Assembly: GCF_025766255.1 (NCBI RefSeq)
Contig: NW_026516783.1
Location: 1 to 64,000, forward strand
From: Zychaea mexicana
Taxonomy: Eukaryota; Mucoromycota; Mucoromycetes; Mucorales; Lichtheimiaceae
Direction of reading: 5' to 3'
DNA length: 64,000 nucleotides
The notes beneath the pieces were generated by a model. It had not been told where the DNA came from. It saw nothing but the letters and a program-made list of their open reading frames with translations, and made no database searches. Position 1 is the first letter of the stretch, and each line of letters opens with the position of its first letter. This document shows, in pieces, positions 52,217 to 64,000 of the stretch. Both the position numbers and the translations under genes were made by a program.

Positions 52217-54737
52217 ATGCCACGTAGTCGTTATGCCTGCCGATGGGGCGATTGCGATCAGTTTCTCGAGAATGCCGAAGCTCTTTATGAACACTTATGC
52301 GACGACCATATTGGTCGTAAAACAACAAACAATCTCTGTCTCGAATGTTGCTGGAATAACTGCGGCATAAAAGCCGCCAAGCGCGATCATCTCACTAGTC
52401 ATTTGCGAGTGCACCTTCCCTTAAAACGTAGGGCTATTTCTATGAATATGTGATAAGCGACTCTATATCACTGCTCTAATATGAAGCATTTTTCTTCTTC
52501 TCTGGATAATAGCACACCGTTGTCATGTAAGTGAATATGGATAAGTATCAAAATCCAAGAAATATTGAATTAATTTGGCCCAATGTCCCTATCAATGAAC
52601 AACAGACTTGCAAGAAAGCTTTTAAGCGTCCACAAGACCTTAAAAAACATGAACGCATACATACAATTGAACATAAAGGTATATAAAGCTATTTACCATA
52701 GATGGTTTTTCTATTGCTTTCAGTAACTTTTTATTGACTATTTCGATATAGCATCGTTGCTAAGCAACCAGCCTGGATACAAACCTGTTCGCCGTCGGCG
52801 CAATACGCAGCAACAACAACAACGGCAGCAGCAACCAATAACTAACGTAACACAAGTGTCAAAGCCAGCGACCATATCATCGACCAACCCACAGAGTCGT
52901 TCGCTATCTACATCTACCAGCAGGAACGACGGTGATACAGACGCAGGATACTTTTCCGAAATGTTGACTGGGAGCAGTCCAAGCTCATATCGAGGAAGTG
53001 CAAATTCATCGACTAGCTACCATTTAACTACAGAAACAGAGGACGACGATGGGAATGATAGCGACAGTACCTACGTTACTCGAGTACGGAACAATAGCGA
53101 GAATAATACAACGTTCAAGATGGAAAGACAACGCGGAGCAGCATGCACTGAGGATAATCTAAACAATAATAAGAACAGCAATAGTAGCAGCAGCAGTAAC
53201 AGCAGTAATGTCGCTAGTGATGCTTTACAAAACTTTCTGTACGACGCCATCCAATCAACAACTCTATCACCTGATTATGATACGGGTAAGAAGACGATGA
53301 GGGGGAGGGGAGGAGGATATGGAGGGAAGATAGTGGGTTTACTAACGCACTAGCTATAATGTTTTTCCTTACTCCAAATTTACAGAAATGATGGAACGAC
53401 TGGATAGCATCTCTCATGAGCTACAGCGACAACAATTTAACAACTGGACAGCACCAGTCAATGATCCCAACGACATTAACACATTACAAAACTGGCTCGA
53501 ACAGCTATCAGCCAACATTCAGACCGATGTGTGCCTGTACCCTGAAATCACTTCGCCCTACCAACTAGCTACTGCTGGTGTGACCATGCCAAGCAATCCT
53601 GACAACGAATTGTATCCCAGTGCAGAAGCGACAATACCGGACTGGAAAGCCATGATGATGACATATTCGGACAATCCTTTGGCAGCCACTCTACTTGAAC
53701 AACAGCAACAGAAGAACAAAAGTGATCTCACACATGGGATGCCACCTTCTGTTCACTCTTCCGGCAACACGTTATCTTCTTCAAACAGCAACATGAACGG
53801 CGCAGCCAGTTCGTTAGGTGCCAGCTTCTTCACGCCCGGGAATTCTGCAGAGGTCGAGATTCAACCCATGGAAGATGCAGGACCGTCAGAAGCGATTGAA
53901 TTCGAATCATCCGCCACGACCATGGTTTACAGCAAACCGCAGCCGCTTCATCTGTTTGAATCATCTAAAGAAGAGACGGAGACTGCCAAGCAAAATGTAC
54001 AGTCGACTCTGCACAGTGACAAGAGGAGTATGATGCATATGCTGAATGCATTTACTGCACCTGCCGCTGCTGACGATGATGATAATACAAAAGAAAGAGC
54101 AGTTCAAGTCAGCAAAGTATCTCCACGAGCAGTAGCAACAAACGATCGACACGAAGCACCGTCATTACCTCAAAAAGACAAAGATGAAAAGAAAAGGGTT
54201 GGAGACGGTGATCACGACAATGAAGAGCAGTTCACAGAAGAAACGCTTCGATTACCACCTATAGCAACATCAACAGCAAAGACAACGTTGGAGACACGAT
54301 TGAATTCGCGCGATTCTATCACACAATTACTATTCAGCAAAATCGTCGACGAGAAGTCTCCTACTATGCAGGAGCATGACAGCAAGCATCGACAAGAACT
54401 CGGCAAGAATTCGTCAAGGGACAGGAATAACGGCAGCGGTGGTTCACCTTCACCTTATGCAGAGCTCGCCGACAAATTGCGCGATCTGACTGTTGATGCC
54501 GACAACAAATCTGCAGAAGAATGCGCACGACAGCGTCATGCTGCGATCGTTGATCGACTTTGGGAAGCCGTCTTACGAGCCAAGAAAGCAGCTAATAACA
54601 AAAACGCAACAAAACATCGTAAATCGCCTCCTCCTTCTACTTTTAATGTACGTGATACCACCACTACCGCTACTGATGCACAACAACAACAACAAAAGCA
54701 TTATCAAGATGTTCAGACCCCTCTTGTATCAGTTTAA
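52217..54737 (+). CDS. PacC/Rim101-type C2H2 zinc-finger transcription factor (pH response)
   Basis: Zinc-finger regulator of ambient-pH responses; in other fungi it is activated by proteolysis through the Pal/Rim pathway. Five exons: 52217-52427, 52513-52526 (14 nt), 52606-52678, 52752-53285 and 53386-54737; 727 aa. The three fingers are at the extreme N-terminus: [24 protein letters not shown], then [27 protein letters not shown], then [21 protein letters not shown]. The linkers GRKTTNNLC and VHLPLKPH are PacC hallmarks. The rest is Gln/Ser/Asn-rich, with acidic and basic patches, a [18 protein letters not shown] helix near the end and short poly-Gln runs. The N-terminus is shorter than in ascomycete PacC. 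Whether a processing-protease site and PalA-binding YPxL motifs are present is not clear by eye. Confidence 0.92.
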
Positions 54738-55209
54738 ACAACATTTATCACGCTCTTTCATACCACCAGGCATGCCCACTTTCTTTCTTTCCCCCGTTCT
54801 CTCTCTCTGTCTTACACACGTATATGTAATTCCTCCTATAATTCCATATCTTTTTGTCCAACCATTTGCCATTTGATACCTTTTCATTTTCTTATATTTT
54901 GCTGGATATACATTTAATATCGATCATTTTGTGGCAATATAACAAATATCTTGATTATTCATTTTTTTAATGTTGCAATAAGTTTTACTAGCAGTGAAGC
55001 TATTCAGACATTATTGTTGATTACTACATTTTTGTTTAATAAAAAGGATGCTGAGTGGTAGTTGCTCGCTAGTGAAAAGAGTTGTATTTTATCTACATGA
55101 TTGTTGTGATGGTGTAGTGAGAAGGGGTTGTGTCTCCCTGTGTGGGGATGAAGTATTGTCGCCCCGAGCTCCTGCTTTTTGTGATCATCGATTCCTTTTT
55201 CTTTTTCTG
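54738..55209. other. convergent 3' flanks
   Basis: AT-rich spacer between the convergent PacC-like and RNA-binding protein genes. No gene seen. Confidence 0.5.
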
Positions 55210-58200
55210 TTATTCTTGTTGCCGCTCGAGAACTTGGTTAATTCGATGCTGTAAATACTCTTCATTGAAAAGACATAATGACCGCTCCTTACGACTTAAT
55301 GCAGCCATTAGTGTATCGACCACTGTGTCGATCCCAGCATTGTCGACTTGAGATAATCTTTGCTGCACGACTTCATGTAATCGCTGACGTCCGCCATCCG
55401 GTGGACTTGCGGTTCTTCCAATGGCTTCGGCTATGCTACTACTCTCTGATATCCCGCTCTCGGTAATCCTGTCGTCTACATGCTCTGCTTCTTCTTTTAC
55501 TTCAGCACCACTCGTTACTGGCTCTACGATCTCTTGCTGTTGTTGTTCCGCACCCTTTTTTGTATTGTCTCCTTCCACAAACGCCTCTGTTTTCTGCTGG
55601 TGCCGCGACTTTTGTTGTTGTTGGTATCTTGATGGTCGTTGCTGATGCTGGTAATGATGATGCTGATAATGCTGTTGCTGAATTTGGGAATGATAGTGTA
55701 TAGCTGGCTGATGTGAGGCTGTTGGTGACATGGAAGAAGAAAGAGTGTGGATATGAGAAGGTGGCGGCGGCGATGGTGAGAAATACTCGGCCATAGTAAT
55801 AGGCTGTTGTTGAGGTTGATGATAATAGTAATAGTATGGATTAGTGCTGGCACTTGGAGAATGAGGAACTAGATAGGGGGAGTGTGGAAACATATAATGA
55901 TGGTGTTGTAAGGTGAAAGGTGACACAGGCTGCGATGACGGCGTCTGATGTGTTGGCGAGGGACTGTATGGTGTGTAATAAGATGGCGATGGTGGTGGCA
56001 TCATTAATGGTGGAGGAACTGGATGGTGGTGTCCACGATGATGATGATGATGCTGTTGTTGTTGTTGCTGTTGCTGATGATGATGAACAAGCCCACTGCC
56101 ACTGGTTTTGACTTCTGCTACTGTGCCGCTGCCACTGCCACTAGCACCACCACTGCTACTCGTTACGGTATCGGCAATAGCAAGAAGTACGTGTTCAAAT
56201 GAAAATTGGCCCGCAAGATGCGATTGAAAAAGCTTTGTTACTTGCTGCTGATAGTCTCGCTCTGGTCTCGGTACTCGTGGTTCGTGAAAACGGACGCTCA
56301 TTGGCTCGCTAGTCCATTGTTGCTGTTGCTGTTTCTTTTCATCATTATGATCTTCGTTTTCTTCTTTCTTATCACTATTCAAAGAATAACTTTGTGACGC
56401 TGCTGCTGTCTTTGTTGTTGATGATTCTTTAACATGCACGTATCCATCCATTTCTAATAAGGCTGCTGCGGCTTCCGTTGGGTGGCTGTAGCTGACAAAA
56501 CCGAATCCACGAGATTCGCCGGTGGCTGGATCTTCCATCACTCGTGCACTGATAATACGTCCAAAAGGTTTGAAAAGATTAAAAAGACCCGTGCTTTTGA
56601 TTGATGGATCGATGTGCTTTACGTAAATATTGCATAAATCCATTGCCGGTTTAAGTTCAAGTCGTTGCTTGGTTGATGAGGATGTTGCTGTTGGGCTGGA
56701 TAAAGCAGTAGGCTTTTCGTCGGCCGTCATTTGTCTCTGTTGCTGCTTTCGCTGTCCTCGGTGCTGCGTACTACGTTGTTGCTGTTGCTGTTGCTGTTGA
56801 AATATTGTGTCACCACTGCTGCTGTTTTTAGAAGAAGGAATTGGGGAAGAAGGAGAAGAAGAATCATGTGGTTTTTGCACATGTCCCGTTGTGCTAATAT
56901 TTGTCTGACATCAAGTCCATTCACGTTAATAGATTTTTTCAGAAACAAGCTCAGTGGTACAATGGTACTGCGGTGGTTTTGTTCGTCTTTTTTCTTTTTA
57001 CCTTGGAGGACGATGGTGGCTTTTTGGTATGATCTGATGATGACTTTTCCGGAGGAGTTGCTGAGGCATCTTTTACTATGATCGACCTTTTAACAAAGAT
57101 AGAAAATTACCTATCCGTGTTGCAGCTAATATGGTTATACGAAAACAAATGTTCGAGTAAGGGCTTACATGATGCAATGCTCGAATATAATTGATCCGTT
57201 CTGTACTTATTAATTGACCATTAGCATTTATCACTCAAGACATTAGTGCTGCTGCTACATAAAAGTGTATATAAGGTTACAAAAAAGATTGTAAATGTAC
57301 CAATTCAGATATTGCTCGGTCAGATTCTTGTTTAGACACGTATTGAACAATGATTGTTGGATCGTGCTTTTCCGTACACAGCTCACATGCTTTTAAAAGG
57401 TTGTTCTGGTGTATTGCGCAACGATGACGGCGCTGACATTTGATCAATTGACCGTACTCTCTAAAAATACTGAATGTTTCTGGAAACCAAGTTTGAACAG
57501 TAGCTGGCACACCGCGAATATGAAGCAATGGTGGAAGAAGAGTGTTGTCGTTGTCTTCCGTCGTTTTGTGATAAAGGAGCTCTAATCGCAGCCTCCTTCT
57601 GCTCTTTTTTGATGTCTTTGCGACAATGATGGACGTGTCATTAAAGAGTGCATATGCGCGCTCAGCTGATGATTAAGTCGTTTTTGTTTTTGGAGGACAG
57701 AGAGGAATCAGCTGGTCGTAAATTGAGCATTGCTTCGTCCCCACCCAGTATTATCTACAGTACCTTGTGCTTCGCTACGGAATTGGATATGGCCAGCTAC
57801 GATACGTCGGGTGCCCTTGTAGTGATACTCAATGGGACCGGCTGATTGGCTATTGCAGTCAGTTGATGCAATTGTGTTGGTCTCTATTCTTTATTGAAAT
57901 GATGAGAAGAGGAATAATGCATGTTTGATATAGGAGGGAGTAATAACTAGACCACCACCCGCGCATTTCGCAATACACTACGTTCTCCACAGCAAAAACA
58001 ACTAGACAGGCAATCCGTCAGAGCGAGCAGCACGACAAGCATTGTATACTGTCCATGCTTTATAGTAGGTTACGGATGTCTTCCACTTTACCCATTGCTC
58101 CAAAGAGAGTCAATAACAATTAAAAAGAAGCTCAAAGGATGGCTACTTACTCTAGGGGCTCTTGTTGTATGCTTGAGAAAATTTCGACCAGTTTTGTATT

Positions 58201-58302
58201 GTAACGAACAAGGAAGTTGGCGTCGTCATCATTGTCAGCCGTTTGTGGTGCAAGCACAAATAGTTTATTACGGTTCTCGTTGTCGACAAAAAACCGCGCC
58301 AT
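55210..58302 (-). CDS. multi-RRM RNA-binding protein with MLLE/PABC-like C-terminus
   Basis: The 3' six exons close in phase: 57849-57764, 57665-57281, 57205-57169, 57086-56961 and 56904-55210, preceded by about 58097-58003. Visible domains: an N-terminal RRM-like segment (AGHIQFRSEAQAERAYALFND); a second RRM (LLHIRGVPATVQTWFPETFSIFREYGQLIKCQ); and a canonical third RRM (CNIYVKHIDPSIKSTGLFNLFKPFGRI, then SRGFGFVSY). A long Gln/His/Pro/Ser-rich stretch follows. The C-terminal RLHEVVQQRLSQVDNAGIDTVVDTLMAALSRKER...INQVLE resembles the PABC/MLLE peptide-binding domain of poly(A)-binding proteins. So a PABP-related mRNA-binding role is inferred, perhaps like the divergent fission-yeast PABP-type factors. 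The first exon (58302-58151, starting MARFFVDN) does not join canonically to 58097; the 5' end is uncertain. Confidence 0.75.
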
Positions 58303-61300
58303 TTTTCGAGTATTGCTTGCGTTTCGTCTGGTTCCTGCTTCTGCTTCCGCTGCTTCTACCTGCACAGATCCGAAACGTATTTTAGCAAAGAATAAATGTA
58401 GAGCAATGTTCCTCCGGTTATACACGCGCTCCCTATCTGGTAAGTACCTGCAGTAACCTTTACTGCTTTCCGGGGAGAAATTGTGCCGTGGTTTTCACTT
58501 CGTGGCCGTTTCTATTTCGGGTTGCTATTTTTCTCTGCTGCTCCCAGGTTATAGGTATGTATGGTGTATATCGTGCTCTCTCGGGTGATGGTGGTGAGCT
58601 GAGTTTGAACAAAGCTGTTTTCGAGTCGCGTATTCGTTTGAAGGAAAAGGGTTGTTGCTGTGACGACGACGATGATGATGATTCAAGCGTTTAGTCGCTG
58701 TGTGTCCGTTGAAGAAAGCAGAAAGAAAGGCGTCTGTTTTATAAAAAAAGAAGATCATCAGCCAAATGAATTTCTTTTGGGGACACACTCTGCAAAAAAG
58801 AACATTATCCAGTTTCGGTATGTCGCTCAATTCATGAACTTCGCGTGTCACAAGGGCGATATTGCTCCCATGAGAGCTACTTCCATTCTGTTTCACTCTC
58901 GCTTCTTTGTAGCTGTAGGCATAGTGGTGGTAGTCGTAATAGTAATAGTGGCAGTAGGAGTATGGATGAGACAGCCCATGCAGGAACAGCCAAAAGGATC
59001 GGTTGTGTTCATTCGTAGATTCACAGCAGCTCTTTAGCAGTCAGCTGTCTGCAAAATGTGCACAAGTAGCCTTGATGCTGTCACCTCCCCTTCTCGCTAA
59101 CCCTTCAGATTTTTCCGACACACGACGACAAAAAGATAGGTGTTGCTTGGGACACCGGAGTATATGCAATGCCTGAAAAAGTAGTTAATGGGAATTTTTT
59201 ATCTTTTTACACCAATGGCAATGGTGGTTGATCTTTTTGTGATATTCTTTGATTCGTGATCGCACACCAGTAGAAGCAACCAGACACCTTAATTTGGCTG
59301 TGATGATGATGATGATGATGGTGACCCTGATATCTTATTATCCCTATGCTGCTGTGTACACTGTTCCCGGGAGCATTTGCTTATGCTCTGTGTAACACTT
59401 TGCCCAATTCGCTATAAAGAATCATTTGCACAGTCAATTTCTTACCTTGCTCAAAGATGATATACAACACCGTTTCCAGAATTACTTGTCGCACATTTCG
59501 AAAAACTGTGCGGCATTAGAGTGTCGCGTTTTATCAAAAGGATGTCGGCATTGTCGAAACCATCTTTGATGCTAACCTGCCATCCAAGAGATGTCGCATA
59601 ATACCTTGTTACTCGGCCTCTTTCTGTTACCTCGTTCTGTAATTGGTCCTTTTTATATATGTGGAAAACCGTTACTTCGCTCTACTACCTCGTTGCTTTC
59701 TTTTAGTACTACAAATATGAGCATTTGCCGGGAAGAAGCTGCTTGCATGTTTTTTTCACGAGGCCTTTTATTGGATAGAATGTAGTTGGGCTAAGGGAAT
59801 AATTTACAATATGGAAGATCTGGTTATTTGCTGTGAAAATAATCCAAAGCAGCCTGTTTTGGTATCGTCGTTTGCATGGCGCATATTTCTCTCCTCTGGA
59901 ATTGGCTCCTGCTCAACAGAATTACCGTCCGATGAAGTTGACCGCCCTCTAGGTAAGGTGTGTCATGCTTATTCACTAGACGGTCCTACTTTGCTCATAT
60001 CATCATTTATTACAAGCAACGCAAGTTCAAGCAATCTGGCCCCATGACCCTCTGAACGAGACGCTATTTGAAGCCAAAATTATGTCCACTTGACAAGTAT
60101 ATATATTGTTTTCTGGTAGAGCCATGAATATTCAAATGCTTTGCGAAATGCAGCTCGAAGATAATCAAGTTTCTTCAAAGTCGAGCGTTACACAAAAAGT
60201 TCACTGTCAGATACTGATCCATCATTGCCATGGAAAAGGACTACCATCGTGAGCACAAAAAACACAAAATGTTTTGCAGTATGTGATATTTTCTATCAGA
60301 TTTTTAAAGATGATATTGTCAGGATATTCTCTAAATGCTTGCCAAAAAACCTGGACAACCGCACGAGGACTAAGCATATGAATGCTTCATGTTGCTATGG
60401 AAGGCTGCTGCTTCGTCAGAAAAAGCACAGTTGGTAGGCTTGTAGTCCATGTCAATTTTCAGTCATTAGGCAACCTAATCATGCGAGCCGTAACTAAATT
60501 TCAGGGCTGCTTCTTTCAAAAAAAAAAGGCACGCTTCAGGCTAATCTTGCATTTTTTGGTTATAAAATCATGCAATGCAGTTCTCTCTTGATGTCAAGAT
60601 CAAAAAAGCTCTCTGTTAGATCTGCCATACTAATCATTATTTAGCACAAGCGTGAGACTATCATTAAAAATCAATGGGTCTAACACCACCGCTACGTTTG
60701 ATGGCATCTCACTTTGTTTCTTTTTGAACTTGTTGGACGTAGTATTGCGTAGTGTGATCTGCAGTTGTACAGTGGCAGCTCGTACTGAGATGCCCCTTTC
60801 GTACACCAAAGAAAAAAGAAGGCTCTTTTCATTTCATTCTTACAACATCGATACGCATTCCTCTTTATTATATTGCTGCTGTCGCTTGTTCATGGATATC
60901 TTTGTTTGCTTGGTTTTTTCAGCGATCACTCGTTAAATTCGTGTGTCGTTCATAATCCGTAATTAGGTCAACAGAGTATAGATGGCTATCGCTATCCATC
61001 ATATCTATATCTGTTCCATCGTCATGAACAAATGAGACCATTTTAAATATATATTGCAGATAAGGATTCTGGACCTGTTCTCGCAGCATACGCAAATTAG
61101 AAGCTTGTTGTGTGCCCAAGCATTTCTTCTTAAAAATTGGTAGATTTATTATTAGTGGTAGCGCATATGTAACACGAGGTTCGCGCGAAAAGTTTCCGGA
61201 AACAGTGTAGTGAAGTTACATTGAGCACAAATGTTTAAATAAGTGTGAATATTATATTATTTTATTGTGTATATCTCCTATCCATGATACCGCAATACGC

Positions 61301-64000
61301 GCCTGTTCGCCTTGTTAATTTTTCGGATTCCACTGTGTTTGCAACCTGAGTAAAGACTGCCACGATGTCTCTCTCTCTCTCTCTCTCTCTCTCCAAAAAG
61401 GTCTAGTGATCATTCTTGCTGTCAACGCATCACAAAAGAGCTGTAAAAGCGTCTATCCTTGTCTGCGTGCCGTTCTATTAATGAGTCATAAATGCACATA
61501 TGTGTTACTCTCCTCAAGATACCACCGCGTAGTCTATTAATTGCCGCCTACACTATAGATTCTACCGATCTTGGTAAGTGCGTATGTCTCAATGATACTA
61601 ATTGTATTGTACTTCTGCTTCGATATTACATCATGTACGCTCAAAATACATTTGTAGTTCCCGCTTCTTTTTTTTATACTTTTTTCGCCTCCCAGTTTCT
61701 TTACATATGGACCGGGTACTAATCTCCTGGCAAATGCTTGTACAATATTGCTGCCTCATAAAAACAATAAGAGCGTCCGAAAGTCCATTGCGTGTAGACA
61801 TTGGACGCATGTCTTTGTTCTTTATGGCGAGAGACTTTGGCTGTTTATCTCGTCATGTAGTGTATGTCTTGAGCTTTTCTAGTGGTTTAATGCTGGCGTG
61901 TCTCCGCCATTGATGGTATTGTAATGGCGTCCTTTTATTCCATCAATCACTTGCTGATAGTGTCCCTCAGAGGCAATGTCTTGTTTGATACCCCTTGAGT
62001 AGTTGTGCCTCCTGTCTCTTTTTTATGCTGTCACTATCTGCTGCTTATACATTTTCGACTTTGTTACATAACTGCCTCACCACCAAAGCAGAAAAAATAC
62101 AGCCTAATACGATACTGGCTCGTCCAAAAAGCCGTGTACATTGCTGTCCGCGGTGTCCCTAGCTGCTCATGCCAATGATGCTTTGATGGTTTCTCATGGT
62201 TTTGAGACCATCACCGATTTATCGTGCCACCTTTGCAGCTTTGCCGCCTAAGAAGGGTTGAATAGTAGTATTATTCTGTTTCCGACTTGATATCGACCTG
62301 ATCAAATAGTCATAAACTGTACACGTACTTTAATCTTCCTATCCACTGAACGGTCATGTCAAATGGCGCAACTTCACCCAAATCGTGCTGATGGTTTTGC
62401 CTTTTGCTGTCATTGCTTTTGTGCGAATCATGTCGCTCGCGTTTGTTTTCAATTTAAACTTTTATATAGCTTGCAACTGTTGGCGAAAACTTTGCTTTTT
62501 GTTACCATTTCAATTTTGTCATCAAGTTTTTTGAGTTTTGTTGTCCTTATATATGTTGTCAGTTAGGGCTCCCCGTACATTTGTCACCATTTCCGCCCTA
62601 GCTGCCACTTGATTTGTGCTGTCACACAGTAAAGGTTGATGACCTGATGCTGTCGCTCAACTTGTTGTTGTCAAAGTTAGACCTGCTGTATAGATGATGT
62701 GATATCTTTGGTTTGCTCGAGATATCGCCAAATTACATAGATGATACATTGCCAATCCGGCACAGTCGCCAAATAGGCGTTGCCTTCTGTGTTTGACTGC
62801 CGCCACTTTTATAGATACACAGTACTTGCTTTCGTTGAAAGCTCTCACGCTTTGTTGTTTTTGTTGGTATAAGCAGAGTTAAATAATAGTTGCCATCTTA
62901 CACTGTTGCCTATTTTAACTGCTCTTGTCTTTTGCCCCTTATTAACATTACAATCAATGTCAAAACTGTTTCTCTGTTGGGTTGGTGTTGTTACCGCAAG
63001 TCCTCGTCATGAACAGAGATGGATGAGCATTGTTTTATCTCATCGACTTGACGTTGATTGATGTTAATAGTTGCCATGTGTGTTGTTATCACACTAGACC
63101 GCATAATCTATGGATTCTTGAGTAGTCGTTTTACGCTCATGCATTGTTTGTCTCGTCGTCATCGATAGTAATGGGTGATGACTGTAGACACGATGTTCGA
63201 TGCTGCTCCATTTTGCCACCATTTCCTCTTTGTGTTCCCGACACGGAAGCAGGGAATGAAAAATGATAATAGTGTCGATGATTTGATATCATCCCAAAAC
63301 ATTCTTGCTGCCCTATCAATATAGCAAAACTCGATGCAATAATTTGTGTGCTTTGCCATTTTGAAAATGTCACGTAATCTGGTATTTTTTGACCAGCTCG
63401 AAATTCCTTCCAAGCCAATGGCCATAGATCAGCGACTGCTGTCCGACCCCCACAAAAGTTACATGTCATCTTCTTGCCCCTATCATTTTATCCGCACTAA
63501 GTAAGTGATGCCAAAGTCTGTACACGACAACTTGCAGGTGATCCAAGTGTTGAACGCATGTGCCGCTTTTGATCTTTTTTATTGTCCATACATGTCTTCC
63601 TCTTCTTCATGCGCAAGAGTAGGCCATATCTACCGGCATATCCGACGGAAGCATGATGCTGATCTTCCATCAATGTATTACAGCGGGCCTTATACTCGTG
63701 TATATAAAAGTAAAGCTGGACCAAGAATATTAATTGATGGTGAGTAAATACACAACTGGTAGTATACAACTACATTTTCTCTTAGTGATATGTTTGAAGA
63801 TGGAACAACTGTAATTTCTATGCTAAAAGGATCTTTCAAACATGTATGATACATAGTTGCATCTAAAGATCTATTGAAAACAGGAGAAAAAATACAAATT
63901 TGTTTTGAAGATCGACTCTCCCGATCGTAAGGTACTGTTAGTGGTGTTACTTTACTATTATAGACCAGTAGACGCTAATTTCGTATCATTACACTGAACA
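58303..64000. other. gene-poor, apparently decayed region
   Basis: No intact gene recognised across 5.7 kb. Scattered 60-125 codon open stretches occur on both strands (e.g. 58660-59037, 59811-60047, 60652-60936, 61602-61913 plus; 60919-61119 and 63137-63469 minus). A CT run lies at 61370-61393. The stretch 61900-63000 is rich in short GCTGTC/TTGCCA-type words. A histidine-rich open segment near 63505-63747 may be a zinc-finger remnant (see findings). Confidence 0.45.

Overview
This is a nuclear chromosome segment of a fungus, most likely an early-diverging mould of the Mucoromycota (Mucorales-like). The reasons are: many short GT-AG introns (about 50-120 nt) with TAG/CAG acceptors; a mix of fungal core genes (PacC/Rim101, Naa30, insulysin, AP beta-adaptin, Pfs2, the complex I 49 kDa subunit, PKA catalytic subunit, App1); long CA, CT and CAG-type simple repeats; and AT-rich gene-poor stretches. 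The genus is inference. Gene models were spliced by hand from the sequence, and wherever exon phases are given they were checked to close.

Layout. 0-18 kb is gene-dense: a DUF7137-type membrane protein (-), a 90-aa orphan (+), a glutamine/serine-rich coiled-coil protein (-), a CENP-L-like kinetochore protein (-), the PKA catalytic subunit (+), an App1-like phosphatidate phosphatase (+) and the NatC acetyltransferase Naa30 (-). 18-30 kb is gene-poor and repeat-rich. Two diverged inverted copies of one sequence family (about 18.88-20.01 and 27.15-28.27 kb) bracket a 1.2-kb hAT-like non-autonomous element, an intron-containing tRNA-Ile(UAU), the polyadenylation factor Pfs2 and an intronless cysteine-rich secreted protein.

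30-44.8 kb holds four core genes, all on the minus strand: NDUFS2/49 kDa, the large beta-adaptin subunit, an ACSF3-like acyl/malonyl-CoA synthetase and an insulysin-family M16 protease. 45-49 kb has no recognisable protein gene; it holds a possible structured RNA and a 15-bp tandem repeat. 49-58.3 kb holds an unrecognised multi-exon gene (-), a CENP-Q-like coiled-coil gene (+), a PacC/Rim101 pH-response factor (+) and a multi-RRM, MLLE-like RNA-binding protein (-). 58.3-64 kb is gene-poor and looks decayed.

The genes are mostly independent housekeeping genes with no operon-like logic. Two candidate inner-kinetochore components and two mRNA-processing/poly(A) proteins occur in the window, but nothing shows that they are linked functionally by position. 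I found no convincing new multi-gene system. The best unexplained material is the inverted repeat family around 18-30 kb with the secreted cysteine-rich protein beside it.
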